From: Pseudomonas duriflava
GTDB taxonomy: Bacteria; Pseudomonadota; Gammaproteobacteria; Pseudomonadales; Pseudomonadaceae
Length of the DNA: 64,000 nt
Direction: 5' to 3'
Assembly (NCBI RefSeq): GCF_007830155.1
Contig: NZ_VLKY01000006.1
Span: 124,001 to 188,000 of the forward strand
The notes under the pieces are model-generated. The model saw only the letters and a list, made by a program, of their open reading frames with translations, had not been told where the DNA came from and did not search any database. Shown here piece by piece: positions 10,938 to 20,652 of the stretch. The translations under genes were made by a program, and so were the position numbers. Within the stretch, counting starts at the first letter, position 1; the number at the start of each line of letters is the position of its first letter.

Positions 10938-12311
10938 TCAGACCGGTAAAGTAGTCTCAGAAGTTGCATGAGAAGGCGTACTTTCCGCCAGAAGGGTGCC
11001 GCGAAGCGAGTGGGGAAGGGCTTCATCGATATGCACCTGGACAAACTGCCCAATCAGCAAGGCGTTGCTGGAGCGGAAATTGACGATCCGGTTGTTCTCA
11101 GTACGGCCCTGCAACATGCCGGGATCCTTTTTCGAGAAGTCGCTGACCAAGATGGTCTGGACGGAGCCAACCATACGTCGACTGATCTCGAATCCTTGCT
11201 GGTTGATGCGGGCCTGCAGGATTTGCAGGCGCTGCTTTTTGAGCGCTTCCGGGGTATCGTCGACCAGGTCGGCGGCTGGAGTGCCGGGGCGCGAGCTGTA
11301 GATGAAGGAGTAGGAAAAATCGAATCCTACATCTTCGATCAGCTTCAGGGTCTGCTCGAAATCCTTCTCCGTTTCGCCTGGAAAACCAACGATAAAGTCG
11401 GAGCTGATGCAGATATCCGGGACTGCAGCCTTGAGCTTGCGGATTCGCGACTTGTATTCCAGTGCCGTATGGTTACGTTTCATGGCAGCTAAAATACGGT
11501 CGGAGCCCGCCTGCACGGGCAGGTGTACGAACCTGGCCAATTCCGGAATTTCCGCATGGGCCTGAATTAAGGCATCGGAAAACTCCAGCGGATGTGAGGT
11601 GGTATAGCGGATACGGTCGATGCCATCGACTGCCGCGACCACGCGCAGCAGTTCGGCAAAGTCGGCGATACGTCCGTCATGGGTCAGGCCGCGATAGCCA
11701 TTGACGTTCTGGCCGAGAAGGGTAACTTCCCGAACGCCATTTTCCGCGAGGTGAATGACTTCGGCGAGAACGTCGTCGAACGGACGGCTGACTTCTTCGC
11801 CGCGGGTATAGGGCACCACGCAGAAAGTACAGTATTTGCTGCAACCTTCCATGATCGATACGAACGCGCTAGGGCCGTCAACACGGGGCTCCGGCAGGCG
11901 GTCGAACTTTTCGATTTCCGGGAAGGAGATATCTACTTGCGGGGCTCGGGTCGTACGCGCCGCATCGATCATCTCAGGCAAGCGGTGCAGCGTCTGCGGG
12001 CCGAACACAACGTCGACATAAGGCGCACGGTCGCGAATGGCGGCGCCTTCCTGACTGGCCACGCAGCCGCCGACGCCGATGACCAGCTCCGGATTTTGCA
12101 GTTTCAGTTCGCGCCAGCGGCCCAGTTGAGAAAAAACCTTTTCCTGGGCTTTCTCACGAATCGAGCAGGTATTGAGCAGGATCACATCCGCTTCGGCCGG
12201 GTTTTCGGTCAGCTCCAGCGCGTGATGCTCACCGAGGAGATCGACCATGCGGGACGAGTCGTACTCGTTCATCTGACAGCCATGGGTTTCGATGAAAAGC
12301 TTCTTGGTCAT
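10938..12311 (-). CDS. miaB: tRNA-2-methylthio-N6-dimethylallyladenosine synthase
   Basis: Radical-SAM methylthiotransferase that converts i6A37 to ms2i6A37 in tRNAs reading UNN codons. 457 residues, with the normal three-part layout: N-terminal MTTase domain with three cluster cysteines ([30 protein letters not shown]); central radical-SAM domain with CSKYCTFC near residue 156; C-terminal TRAM domain from about residue 375. It is the first gene of the miaB-phoH-ybeY-corC-lnt series. The ATG at 12311 has no strong ribosome-binding site. The divergent DUF1820 gene starts at 12437, so the 125-base gap holds both promoters. Confidence 0.98.
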   Translation of the reverse strand: MTKKLFIETHGCQMNEYDSSRMVDLLGEHHALELTENPAEADVILLNTCSIREKAQEKVFSQLGRWRELKLQNPELVIGVGGCVASQEGAAIRDRAPYVDVVFGPQTLHRLPEMIDAARTTRAPQVDISFPEIEKFDRLPEPRVDGPSAFVSIMEGCSKYCTFCVVPYTRGEEVSRPFDDVLAEVIHLAENGVREVTLLGQNVNGYRGLTHDGRIADFAELLRVVAAVDGIDRIRYTTSHPLEFSDALIQAHAEIPELARFVHLPVQAGSDRILAAMKRNHTALEYKSRIRKLKAAVPDICISSDFIVGFPGETEKDFEQTLKLIEDVGFDFSYSFIYSSRPGTPAADLVDDTPEALKKQRLQILQARINQQGFEISRRMVGSVQTILVSDFSKKDPGMLQGRTENNRIVNFRSSNALLIGQFVQVHIDEALPHSLRGTLLAESTPSHATSETTLPV

Positions 12312-12436
12312 GCGCTTCGTCGGGAGAGTGGCTTTGAGGACCGTGTATTATAGGGGGGAGAAGGCTGGCTTCCTAGCACTGATCGTCTCCTCACTGTTAT
12401 TATCCGCGCCCCTTTTCCCTCCGGTTACCTACAGCT

Positions 12437-12757
12437 ATGAGCAAACCCGCAATTTATAAGGTGATCTTTCATAACCAGGGGCAGGTATACGAGATGTATG
12501 CCAAGCAAATCTTCCAAAGCGATCTATGGGGATTTCTCGAGGTCGAAGAGTTTGTTTTCGGTGAGCGTACCCAAGTAGTGGTCGATCCAAGCGAAGAGAA
12601 GCTTAAGGCTCAGTTCGAAGGAGTTATCCGCAGTTTCGTACCGCTGCACTCCATTATTCGGATTGATGAAGTCGAGCGGTTGGGCCAGGCCAAGATCAGC
12701 GAAGCTAAAGGCGGTACCAACGTTATGCCCTTCCCGGTGCCAATGCCGGAAAAGTAG
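12437..12757 (+). CDS. DUF1820 family protein
   Basis: 106 residues, cytoplasmic, no known biochemical function. Family recognised from the start KPAIYKVIFHNQGQVYEMYA and from DLWGFLEVEEFVFGERTQVV and the PFPVPMPEK tail. It is widespread in gammaproteobacteria, and in Pseudomonas it sits beside miaB as here. Single-gene plus-strand unit between divergent miaB and the convergent Sel1 protein. Function should be left open. Confidence 0.9.
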   Translation: MSKPAIYKVIFHNQGQVYEMYAKQIFQSDLWGFLEVEEFVFGERTQVVVDPSEEKLKAQFEGVIRSFVPLHSIIRIDEVERLGQAKISEAKGGTNVMPFPVPMPEK

Positions 12758-12784
12758 GCCATTGCGCACCCCTGCCTAATGAGC

Positions 12785-12805
12785 AGCCCGTCGAAATCAC
12801 GGGCT
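12785..12805. terminator. Convergent-gene hairpin
   Basis: AGCCCGT / ACGGGCT with a seven-base loop between the DUF1820 gene and the end of the Sel1 gene. It lacks a U-tract on both sides, so terminator function is only suggested. Confidence 0.4.
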
Positions 12806-13350
12806 CACCGGGGTAGCGGGTCGAATGGATTACCGCTACCAGCCGTCTGCAAATCCTGCAGATAATCACGAAAGATCTGGCCTAGTACCTGGGTCGCAAT
12901 CTCCAGCTCGTCCCGGTGCATTTGCTCGGCTACCAAATCGGCCGTATCCATGGCGTCTTCGGAGCCATTGATCGCTGCCATTTTCAAGACGATATACGCC
13001 TGTACGGTATTAGGTTGCACGCCTTCACCGCGGAAAAACATCGTGCCCAGACGGTATTGGGCTTCGGCATGCCCTTTTAGTGAGGCCTGCTCAAACCAGA
13101 TCCGCGCCTGATTGAAATCCCGAGGAGCCTGTTTACCTTCGTAGTAAAACGCACCCAATTCATATTGGGCCTGAGCGTCGCCGTCTCGGGCGAATTGCTG
13201 ACATTTACCCAAGGCTTGTGCCAGTTCTTCAGGAGCGGTATTAAGGTTGCACCGACTGGTGCTTGGGATAAGCAGGGAATTACCGCCCGCTTGAGCCAAT
13301 AGGGGGAACAGCAAGAGTCCAGTGATGAGGATACGGCCGGCGCGATGCAT
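12805..13350 (-). CDS. Secreted Sel1/TPR-repeat protein
   Basis: 181 residues from the ATG at 13350, which has GGAGG nine bases upstream. The frame is open to 13440 but the extension has no export signal. Seen: a cleavable signal peptide ending near LAQAGG, then at least two Sel1-like repeats of about 36 residues (DAQAQYELGAFYYEGKQAPR and HAEAQYRLGTMFFRGEGVQP), and an acidic helical C-terminus. Sel1 repeats form alpha-solenoids used for protein contacts. It lies between DUF1820 and hemL, as in P. aeruginosa. The partner is unknown, and the location is probably periplasmic. Confidence 0.86.
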   Translation of the reverse strand: MHRAGRILITGLLLFPLLAQAGGNSLLIPSTSRCNLNTAPEELAQALGKCQQFARDGDAQAQYELGAFYYEGKQAPRDFNQARIWFEQASLKGHAEAQYRLGTMFFRGEGVQPNTVQAYIVLKMAAINGSEDAMDTADLVAEQMHRDELEIATQVLGQIFRDYLQDLQTAGSGNPFDPLPR

Positions 13351-13526
13351 GAAACGCCTCCAGAATCGAGGCAGGTCTTTCCAGAACCCGACCGGCGAAA
13401 CACGCGCCGGCTCTATTAGTATGAGCGAACCCGGTATCACTTTACAAAAAATTTACGTGCTCATATGAACTTCTTTTGTAGTTGCTTTGATAACGGGACT
13501 TTTATGAGAGGCGTAGTGGCGGCAAT

Positions 13527-13557
13527 GGTTCCGCTGCGCTGTCAATGCAGCGGAACC
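13527..13557 (-). terminator. Strong hairpin downstream of hemL
   Basis: Eleven-bp perfect stem GGTTCCGCTGC / GCAGCGGAACC with a nine-base loop, 12 bases after the hemL stop when read on the minus strand. No clear U-tract. Likely ends the thiD-thiE-hemL transcript. Confidence 0.55.
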
Positions 13558-13569
13558 TAATGTCATCAA

Positions 13570-14856
13570 TTAGCCTTTAAGGGCTGCAAACGCCTGTTCC
13601 GCAGCCTGGAAAGTAATGTCGAGTTCGGTTTCGCCATGAGCAATGGACGTAAAGCCGGCTTCGAAGGCGCTAGGGGCCAGGTACACGCCGCCTTTCAGCA
13701 TGAGATGGAAGAAGTGCTTGAAGCGCTCGACATCGCTGGCCATTACATCATCAAAGGTTACGATGTCGTCCGCACCGCTAAAATACAGGCCGAACATGCC
13801 GCCCGCCTGGGTGGTCACGAAAGGAATGCCGGCTGCATCGGCACGTTGTTGCAGACCATCCAGCATGCGAGCTGTGTAGCGGCTCAGTTCATCATGAAAG
13901 CCGGGGCGGCTGATCAGATTGAGGGTGGTCAGACCTGCCGCCATCGCCAGCGGGTTACCTGACAGCGTACCCGCCTGGTAGACCGGTCCGAGCGGGGCGA
14001 TTTTTTCCATGATCTCGCGCTTGCCGCCAAAGCAGCCGACCGGCATGCCGCCGCCTACAATCTTACCGAAAGTGGTCAGGTCGGGGGTGACACCATAGAA
14101 CGCTTGAGCGCCACCTAGGGAAACGCGAAAACCGGTCATCACTTCGTCAAAGATCAGCACGACGCCGTGTTCATCGCATAGAGCTCGGAGTCCTTGCAGG
14201 AAGCCCGGTGCTGGTGGAACGCAGTTCATGTTGCCTGCCACAGGCTCGACGATAATGCAGGCGATATCAGGATCTGCTTTCAGCAGGGTTTCCTTGACGG
14301 CATCCAAGTCATTGTAGGGCAGCGTCAGGGTATGTTGGGCGAAAGCGGCTGGAACACCGGGCGAACTTGGCACACCCAGCGTCAGAGCCCCGGAGCCGGC
14401 CTTGACCAGCAGGCTGTCCGAGTGACCGTGATAGCAACCTTCGAACTTGATGATGGTATCCCGACCGGTATAGCCCCGCGCCAAGCGGATTGCACTCATC
14501 GTAGCTTCAGTACCGGAGCTGACCATGCGCACCATCTCCATCGAGGGAACCAGGGCGCAGATAAGGTTGGCCATCTCAGTTTCGAGCGCAGTCGGAGCGC
14601 CGTAGGACAAGCCATGCTCTAGTTGTCGACGAACGGCATCGAGGACGTCGGGGTGGCTATGTCCCAGGATCATGGGACCCCAGGAGCCTACATAGTCGAC
14701 ATAGCGCTTGTCGTCTTCGTCAGTGACATAAGCGCCTGCAGCATGTTTGAAGAACAGCGGCGTACCACCCACACTTTTGAAGGCGCGAACGGGAGAGTTG
14801 ACCCCGCCGGGGATGTGTTTCTGGGCATCGGCAAAAAGGCTTTCGGAGCGGGACAT
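13570..14856 (-). CDS. hemL: Glutamate-1-semialdehyde 2,1-aminomutase
   Basis: PLP enzyme that makes 5-aminolevulinate, the entry compound for heme, siroheme and cobalamin in the C5 pathway; cytoplasmic. 428 residues, normal. Seen: N-terminal [31 protein letters not shown], the metal-independent class-III aminotransferase segment [11 protein letters not shown], and the PLP lysine in [13 protein letters not shown] near residue 264. It is co-directional with thiE, 18 bases after it. That gives an unusual but conserved pseudomonad cluster of tetrapyrrole and thiamine genes. Confidence 0.98.
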   Translation of the reverse strand: MSRSESLFADAQKHIPGGVNSPVRAFKSVGGTPLFFKHAAGAYVTDEDDKRYVDYVGSWGPMILGHSHPDVLDAVRRQLEHGLSYGAPTALETEMANLICALVPSMEMVRMVSSGTEATMSAIRLARGYTGRDTIIKFEGCYHGHSDSLLVKAGSGALTLGVPSSPGVPAAFAQHTLTLPYNDLDAVKETLLKADPDIACIIVEPVAGNMNCVPPAPGFLQGLRALCDEHGVVLIFDEVMTGFRVSLGGAQAFYGVTPDLTTFGKIVGGGMPVGCFGGKREIMEKIAPLGPVYQAGTLSGNPLAMAAGLTTLNLISRPGFHDELSRYTARMLDGLQQRADAAGIPFVTTQAGGMFGLYFSGADDIVTFDDVMASDVERFKHFFHLMLKGGVYLAPSAFEAGFTSIAHGETELDITFQAAEQAFAALKG

Positions 14857-14874
14857 GGCAAGTCTCTAAAAAAG

Positions 14875-15513
14875 TCAGAATAAGGCGCTGAAGGCACGGG
14901 CACGTTGCTCCACTTCGTTAGCGGACGTGGCGGAAAACAGCGCATGAATAACGGCGACCAGATGGGCACCGCGCGCGATGAGGTCAGGTGCGTTATCCAG
15001 AGTAACGCCGCCAATAGCGCAAATCGGCACATTCAAGTGGCGGTGGGCTTCCTCAAGTAATTCAGGCGTGGCGGCTGGTGCCCCTGGCTTGGTCTGCGAC
15101 GTGAAAAAGCGGCCAAAGGCAACGTAGTCTGCCCCTTCGGCAACAGCACGTTCAGCCAGGTCGAGCCGGGCATGACAGGTGCCGCCCAGAAGCGCGCGGG
15201 TGCCGAGCCGGACACGGGCCGCTGCAAGAGAGCCGTCTTCCTGCCCCAGATGAACGCCTACGCTCAGGCGCATGGCCAGTTCCAGGTCGTCATTGATAAT
15301 CAGGTCGGCATCATATCGGGTGCAGAGCTCTGCCAGTGCCTGAGCTTCGTCCCAACGGCGGGCAGTATCCGTAGATTTGTCTCGGTACTGGATTAGTCGT
15401 GCGCCGCCTTTTAAGGCAGCCTCTACATACGAGACCAGCTTACCATCGGCCAGCAGAGTGCTATCGGTAATGGCATAAAGGCCGCGCAATGGTTTGCCAC
15501 TCAACGGTTTCAT
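14875..15513 (-). CDS. thiE: Thiamine-phosphate synthase
   Basis: Joins HMP-pyrophosphate and HET-phosphate to give thiamine monophosphate. 212 residues, a TIM barrel. Seen: LYAITDS at the N-terminus, [27 protein letters not shown], and the C-terminal phosphate-binding AIGGVT. Its ATG overlaps the thiD stop by four bases (ATGA), so the two are translationally coupled. No TPP riboswitch was recognised upstream of thiD. Confidence 0.97.
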   Translation of the reverse strand: MKPLSGKPLRGLYAITDSTLLADGKLVSYVEAALKGGARLIQYRDKSTDTARRWDEAQALAELCTRYDADLIINDDLELAMRLSVGVHLGQEDGSLAAARVRLGTRALLGGTCHARLDLAERAVAEGADYVAFGRFFTSQTKPGAPAATPELLEEAHRHLNVPICAIGGVTLDNAPDLIARGAHLVAVIHALFSATSANEVEQRARAFSALF

Positions 15514-16307
15514 GAGCAGAAGTCCAGCGGTAGGCGGCGTGGCACATACTGGCCTCGACCGGGTTGTTCGGCATCACGCAGGGTACGCCATGTGTAGTCT
15601 AGAGCAGAGCGCACAGCGCTGGGCAGTGCTTCGCCCAAGGCGAGGCGACCTGCCAAGGCGCTGGCCAGGGTACACCCTGAGCCATGGTAGCTGCCCGGCA
15701 GGCGCTGGCAGGTAAAGGTTTGCTGAGTACCGTCGCGACCATACAGCCGATTGTGTACTTCGTATTCGTCGCCATGGCCACCCGTGATGAGCAAATTCTC
15801 GCAATACGGCAACAGTTTTTCGGCGCATTGGTCCGCCGTGCCTTCGGGCAGCTCAGCCAGAATACGCGCCTCCGGCAGGTTGGGCGTTGCAATGGTCGCT
15901 CGCGGTAGAAGACGTTCGCGAATGGCATAGCCGACATCATCCCGGCCGAGCGAACCGCCACCGCCAGCCCGAAGAACCGGGTCACAGACCAGAGGCAGGT
16001 GAGGGTGATCGATCAGGAGGTCGAGTACGGTTTCTACCATCTCGATGGAGCCCAACATGCCGAGTTTGACAGCCGCTACAGGGAGGTCGGCCAGCACAGC
16101 ATTGGCCTGAGCCATTACCCATTCGCGATCAAGTACCCGAAAGTCGGATACGTTGACTGTGTCCTGAACAGTCAGGGCGGTAACGGCTGGCGCGGCATGA
16201 CAGCCCTGGGCGATCAGGGCTTCGATATCTGCCTGCAGCCCGGCTCCACCACTTGGATCATGGCCGGAAAGACAAAGGACAACGGGACGAGCGTTATGTA
16301 TGTTCAT
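15510..16307 (-). CDS. thiD: Hydroxymethylpyrimidine (phosphate) kinase
   Basis: Ribokinase-fold enzyme that phosphorylates HMP and HMP-P for thiamine synthesis. 265 residues from the ATG at 16307 ([20 protein letters not shown]). The frame can begin 24 bases earlier at a TTG, but that adds residues not seen in the family. Seen: [12 protein letters not shown] substrate loop, [22 protein letters not shown] and the anion-hole [17 protein letters not shown]. First gene of thiD-thiE-hemL and divergent from ladS, with 170 bases between the starts. Confidence 0.96.
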   Translation of the reverse strand: MNIHNARPVVLCLSGHDPSGGAGLQADIEALIAQGCHAAPAVTALTVQDTVNVSDFRVLDREWVMAQANAVLADLPVAAVKLGMLGSIEMVETVLDLLIDHPHLPLVCDPVLRAGGGGSLGRDDVGYAIRERLLPRATIATPNLPEARILAELPEGTADQCAEKLLPYCENLLITGGHGDEYEVHNRLYGRDGTQQTFTCQRLPGSYHGSGCTLASALAGRLALGEALPSAVRSALDYTWRTLRDAEQPGRGQYVPRRLPLDFCS

Positions 16308-16477
16308 GTAGGAAAGCTTATCACCAAACAATTTGAATCAAGGCCTGAACGGTCATATGGCCGAGCCGGGCGTCTGTGGTAGAGTGCCGCATCCGACTCC
16401 ATGCTTGAAGGGACGCGTCGCACGAAAAGGCCGTATGTGCGTGATGCTGCCTGCAGCTTACATCTGGCGAGCCTTTT

Positions 16478-18877
16478 ATGCGCAACTGGCTGCTGTTCAT
16501 TCTGCTAGCCTGCCCGCTATGGGTATGGGCAATCGAATTTGATGAGTCCACCAAACACTTATCGCTGGGGCGCTCGCTTCAGGTATTCGAGGACGTACAA
16601 GGTACGACCACCATTGCGGATATCTCCTCGCCCGCGCTAAGCGGAAGTTTTGTCGAGCACCGGTCCGCCGTATTCGGCGCGGGTTATTCGCGCTCGGCCT
16701 ATTGGATTCGTGTAGACCTGACTTATCAGCCGAAGCGTGAGTCCGGAAAGCGCCGCTGGTTACTGGAAATGTCCTACCCGCCGCTGGATCACTATGATAT
16801 CTACACGGTGGACGAAGCAGGGCGCTACCGGCTGGCTCAGCGAATGGGCGATACCTTGCCCTTTGGTAGCCGTCCAATCCGGCACAGTAGCTATCTGTAT
16901 GAGATGACCTTTGAGCCAGGCGAGACGAAACGGCTTTATCTGCGCGTGGCAAGTGAGGGATCGGTTCAGGCACCGCTGACGCTCTGGTCGCCTCTGGCTT
17001 TTATTGAAGACCAACCGGCACGGACCTACCTTACCGGCATCATCTACGGTGTGCTGCTGGTAATGATGCTGTACAACCTCCTGATTTTCCTGAGCGTTCG
17101 TGATCTCAGCTACCTGTACCATATCTTTTATGTTGGGGCGTTTGCCCTGTATCTTGTGTCCATCAATGGTACCGGCTCGGAGTACCTGTGGCCGGACAGC
17201 CCTTGGTGGGCCAACACGGCTACTCCTTTTTTGCTCGGCCTGGCCGGAGTCTTTGGTACTCAGTTTGCCCGGCACTTTCTACAGACGCGCCAGCATAGCC
17301 AACACATCGATCGTTGCCTGATCGCGCTGATTGGTCTGGCAGGCCTTTCCATCGTGGCCTCGCTGACCTGCGATTATGCTGTTGCGATGCGTTTGGCCAC
17401 GTTGTTGGCCTTGGTTTTCATCTTTGCCATGTTTACCGCCGGGATTCGGGCCTGGTTCGACGGCATGCGCGTGGCACGTTACTTCATTATCGCCTGGACC
17501 ATTTTTCTGCTGGGCGGACTGGCCAACATCCTGATGGTGTCGGGACTGCTGCCATACACCTTCCTGACCGTGTATGCGAGCCAGATCGGATCGGCGCTGG
17601 AGGTTGCCTTGTTGTCTCTGGCACTGGCCGACAGAATCCATGCGATGCGTGAGGAGAGGGCGCGTATTCTAGAAGACTCTCGCCATGCGCTGGAACGCCT
17701 CAACGAAGAGCTAGCCAACAGCAACCGCTTGAAAGATGAGTTCCTTGCGACCGTAACGCATGAGCTGCGTACTCCCATGAACGGCGTTATCGGGTCACTG
17801 GAGTTGTTTCAGACGCAGCCCATGAGTCCGGAAATGGCCAAGTATCACGAGTCTGCCCATGAGTCGGCACGTACGATGATGCGCATGGTGGACGACATTC
17901 TTGCCTTGAGCGAGCTGAGGGCCGGTAAGCAGGTGGCACGTCGAATGCCGTTCAGCCTGCATGGCCTTTGCGACAGTCTCAATCGACGGTTTACTGCCCG
18001 TGCTCAGGCAAAGGACCTCGCTTTTGTCGTCGAAGTTGATCCGCTCTTGCCTGATACCTTTGAGGGCGATGCGCCCAAGCTGGCGAAGGCTCTTAGCTAC
18101 CTGCTCGATAATGCTTTCAAATTCACGCATTGCGGGGAGGTGGTTCTGACAGTCAAGGCTCACCCGGAGGCTTCGCCCGATCCGCAGGGGCAGCGGTTAT
18201 TGATTGAGGTGGTCGATACCGGAATTGGGTTTACACCAGAGCAGAGCGCGCAGCTCTATCAGCGGTTTCATCCGCTGGATGGCTCTCGAACGCGCCGGTA
18301 CGGTGGGTTGGGAGTTGGCTTGGCGCTGTGCCGCAAGCTAGTGCTTCTCATGGGCGGTACGTTGGAGCATGCGTCGACGCCAGGCGAGGGCAGCCGCTTT
18401 TCCCTGGCCATCACCTTGCCGTTGCCCAGTTCCATGGATCGTCCGATGCTCATGCGGCGTGCCTGTCTGCAGACCAAGCGTCAACCGGCCAACTGTACGG
18501 TCTTGCTGGTAGAAAATAATCCGCAGGACGCAGTTATCATTCGCGGCATGCTGTTGCGGTTGGGGTATCGGGTCTGTACGGCATGTAGTGGTTCCGAAGC
18601 GCTGGATTTGCTGGATCAGAAGACTTTCGATGTGGTGCTGCTGAACTGCCAGATGCCCGTTATGGACGGCTTTGCGACCTGTCGTGCACTCCGCGCCTTG
18701 TCCGGGTGCGAGAATCTGCCTGTGCTGGCCCTGTCGGCACATCCCTACCATGGTGACCGCGACCATTGTCTGGCGGCTGGAATGAGTGATTACCTGTCCA
18801 AGCCGGTCAAACTGAACGAATTGCAGTCCATGCTGCAGGATTGGCTGCTGTGCCAGCCGCAGATGGAAACCTTTTGA
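16478..18877 (+). CDS. ladS: LadS-like 7TMR-DISM hybrid histidine kinase with degenerate receiver
   Basis: 799 residues. Layout: signal peptide; periplasmic 7TMR-DISMED2 sensor (about 25-165); seven membrane helices (about 180-380); HisKA with phosphoacceptor His428 in THELRTPMNG; ATPase domain with LDNAFKF, DTGIGF and GGLGVGLAL; receiver (about 675-790). In P. aeruginosa LadS (795 residues, also beside thiD) feeds the GacS/GacA-Rsm switch between acute and chronic behaviour. It does so by phosphorelay to GacS, and calcium is a reported signal. Odd here: the receiver has Asn723 (LLNCQMP) where the phosphorylated Asp belongs, and E679-N680 replaces the usual acidic pair; the Ser and Lys of the site (ALSAH, LSKPV) remain. 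The kinase core looks intact. The ortholog call rests on domain layout, length and the thiD neighbour. Confidence 0.88.
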   Translation: MRNWLLFILLACPLWVWAIEFDESTKHLSLGRSLQVFEDVQGTTTIADISSPALSGSFVEHRSAVFGAGYSRSAYWIRVDLTYQPKRESGKRRWLLEMSYPPLDHYDIYTVDEAGRYRLAQRMGDTLPFGSRPIRHSSYLYEMTFEPGETKRLYLRVASEGSVQAPLTLWSPLAFIEDQPARTYLTGIIYGVLLVMMLYNLLIFLSVRDLSYLYHIFYVGAFALYLVSINGTGSEYLWPDSPWWANTATPFLLGLAGVFGTQFARHFLQTRQHSQHIDRCLIALIGLAGLSIVASLTCDYAVAMRLATLLALVFIFAMFTAGIRAWFDGMRVARYFIIAWTIFLLGGLANILMVSGLLPYTFLTVYASQIGSALEVALLSLALADRIHAMREERARILEDSRHALERLNEELANSNRLKDEFLATVTHELRTPMNGVIGSLELFQTQPMSPEMAKYHESAHESARTMMRMVDDILALSELRAGKQVARRMPFSLHGLCDSLNRRFTARAQAKDLAFVVEVDPLLPDTFEGDAPKLAKALSYLLDNAFKFTHCGEVVLTVKAHPEASPDPQGQRLLIEVVDTGIGFTPEQSAQLYQRFHPLDGSRTRRYGGLGVGLALCRKLVLLMGGTLEHASTPGEGSRFSLAITLPLPSSMDRPMLMRRACLQTKRQPANCTVLLVENNPQDAVIIRGMLLRLGYRVCTACSGSEALDLLDQKTFDVVLLNCQMPVMDGFATCRALRALSGCENLPVLALSAHPYHGDRDHCLAAGMSDYLSKPVKLNELQSMLQDWLLCQPQMETF

Positions 18878-18918
18878 AGGCTATACTGGCCGGCTACGTC
18901 AGTTTGGAATTTTTTGTC

Positions 18919-20652
18919 ATGGCGCTTTGGACGTTACTGCGCGACTTTCTCGACCGCCATCGGCGGGCCTATGCCGGGGCTATTCTCTGCTTGTTGGGCG
19001 TAGGTCTGCTGAACCTTTCGCTGCCCTGGTGGGTGGGCAAAACCATCGATGCCTTACGTGCGGGTGAGCTGGATCGAGCGGGCCTGTTCTGGCATGTGGG
19101 CCTGCTGATTGCCGTAGGCGCTGGTTTGTACGTGCTGCGCTATCACTGGCGGGTACGGTTGTTTGGCACGGCTTACAAGGTTGGCGTTGAGTTGCGCGAT
19201 GCCTTTTACGCCAAGTTAACCCGTCTTGATCCAGGTTTCTTTCAAGCTAGCCGGACAGGCGATCTCTTAGCTAGAGCGACCCAAGACATCGATGCGGTGG
19301 AGATGGCCGCCGGAGAAGGAGTGCTGTCGAGTTTCGACGGGGGTATGACACTCGTTCTGGTGCTGGTGGTTATGGTCATCGGTATCGATGCGCCACTGGC
19401 CATGCTTGCGTTGTTGCCGTTTCCGTTCATGGCTTGGGGCTTCTATCATGTGGCCAAGCGGGTACAGCAGCGCTTTACCCAGACCTTGCAGCGGTTTTCC
19501 GCTCTGAATGACCGTACCCAGGAGGCGCTCAGTGGTTTGCGCATGCTGCGTCAGAATGCTCTGATCGAAGCCGAGCTCGACGATTTTGATGAACGGGCTC
19601 GCGCCGCCGCCAGGGCTGACTATGCGGTACAGCGTACCGAGGCCAAATACGAACCGATTATTTTCGTCGCCTTGAGTTGCGCAACGTTGCTAACGCTAAT
19701 CGTTGGCACTGTTCGCTACCAGCATGGCGCCATTACGCTTGGCCAGCTCACCAGTTTCAGTCTTTATCTTGTGCAGTTGATCTGGCCCATGTATGCCATC
19801 GGCTGGTGCCTGAACATCCTTCAGCGAGGTGAGGCGGGCGGACGGCGTTTACAGGAATTCTTTGCAGCGCCGGAGAACATTCTCGACCAGGGTATCCGAC
19901 TCTCCGAGCCGCAAGCTGGACTAAATATAGATATCAGCGCCTTTACGTATCCGCAGGCCCAGGTCCCGGCATTACAGGATATTGCTCTCGACATTCCGTC
20001 TGGTAGTACGCTGGGTATCGTCGGGGCTACCGGGAGTGGCAAGAGTACGCTGCTGCGCTTGCTGCTCCGTCAGTTTCCTCTAGAGCACGGTGAGATTCTA
20101 TTGGGCGGCCATCCGCTCGAAGAGTACTCGCTCGAAACCTTGCGCAGCCAGTTCGCCTACGTGCCCCAGGACCCGTTCCTGTTTGCTCGAAGCCTGGCCG
20201 AGAACGTGGCGTTGGGGCGGCCTGAGGCAACACGGGAGGACATTCAGCGCGCACTGGAAGCAGCCGCGTTCGGTACCGATCTGGCCCAGCTGCCAGCAGG
20301 GCTTGATACCCTGGTTGGCGAGCGGGGTGTGACTTTGTCGGGCGGGCAGCGGCAGCGGGTGGCGCTGGCACGTGCCTTGTTGTCCAACGCGCCTATTTTA
20401 TTACTTGATGACACGCTCTCCGCTGTCGATACGGCGACCGAAACGCGGCTATTAGGCACGCTGGCCTCTTTAGGCGATCGAACCAGTATTATTGTGAGTC
20501 ATCGCCTGTCCGCCGTGAGAACAGCCGATCAGCTGGTCGTGTTGGAGGAGGGACGTATTATCGAGCAGGGTACTCATGCAACCTTGCTGGCTCAGGGCGG
20601 CGTCTATGCCCGGCTCTGGCAGTTGCAGCAGGCGGGGGTCGACCATGCTTGA
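18919..20652 (+). CDS. ABC exporter half-transporter, MdlA-like subunit
   Basis: 577 residues: six-helix type-I exporter domain (about 1-310) fused to a nucleotide-binding domain with Walker A GATGSGKST, signature LSGGQRQR, Walker B ILLLDDTLSAVD and the H-loop SHRLS. The residue after Walker B is Asp instead of the catalytic Glu, as in the MdlA side of MdlA/MdlB pairs, so this subunit carries the weak ATP site. The frame is open upstream to 18841, inside ladS; the ATG at 18919 was chosen from family length. The next gene overlaps it by eight bases. The substrate is unknown; related exporters move lipids, peptides or drugs. Confidence 0.88.
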   Translation: MALWTLLRDFLDRHRRAYAGAILCLLGVGLLNLSLPWWVGKTIDALRAGELDRAGLFWHVGLLIAVGAGLYVLRYHWRVRLFGTAYKVGVELRDAFYAKLTRLDPGFFQASRTGDLLARATQDIDAVEMAAGEGVLSSFDGGMTLVLVLVVMVIGIDAPLAMLALLPFPFMAWGFYHVAKRVQQRFTQTLQRFSALNDRTQEALSGLRMLRQNALIEAELDDFDERARAAARADYAVQRTEAKYEPIIFVALSCATLLTLIVGTVRYQHGAITLGQLTSFSLYLVQLIWPMYAIGWCLNILQRGEAGGRRLQEFFAAPENILDQGIRLSEPQAGLNIDISAFTYPQAQVPALQDIALDIPSGSTLGIVGATGSGKSTLLRLLLRQFPLEHGEILLGGHPLEEYSLETLRSQFAYVPQDPFLFARSLAENVALGRPEATREDIQRALEAAAFGTDLAQLPAGLDTLVGERGVTLSGGQRQRVALARALLSNAPILLLDDTLSAVDTATETRLLGTLASLGDRTSIIVSHRLSAVRTADQLVVLEEGRIIEQGTHATLLAQGGVYARLWQLQQAGVDHA

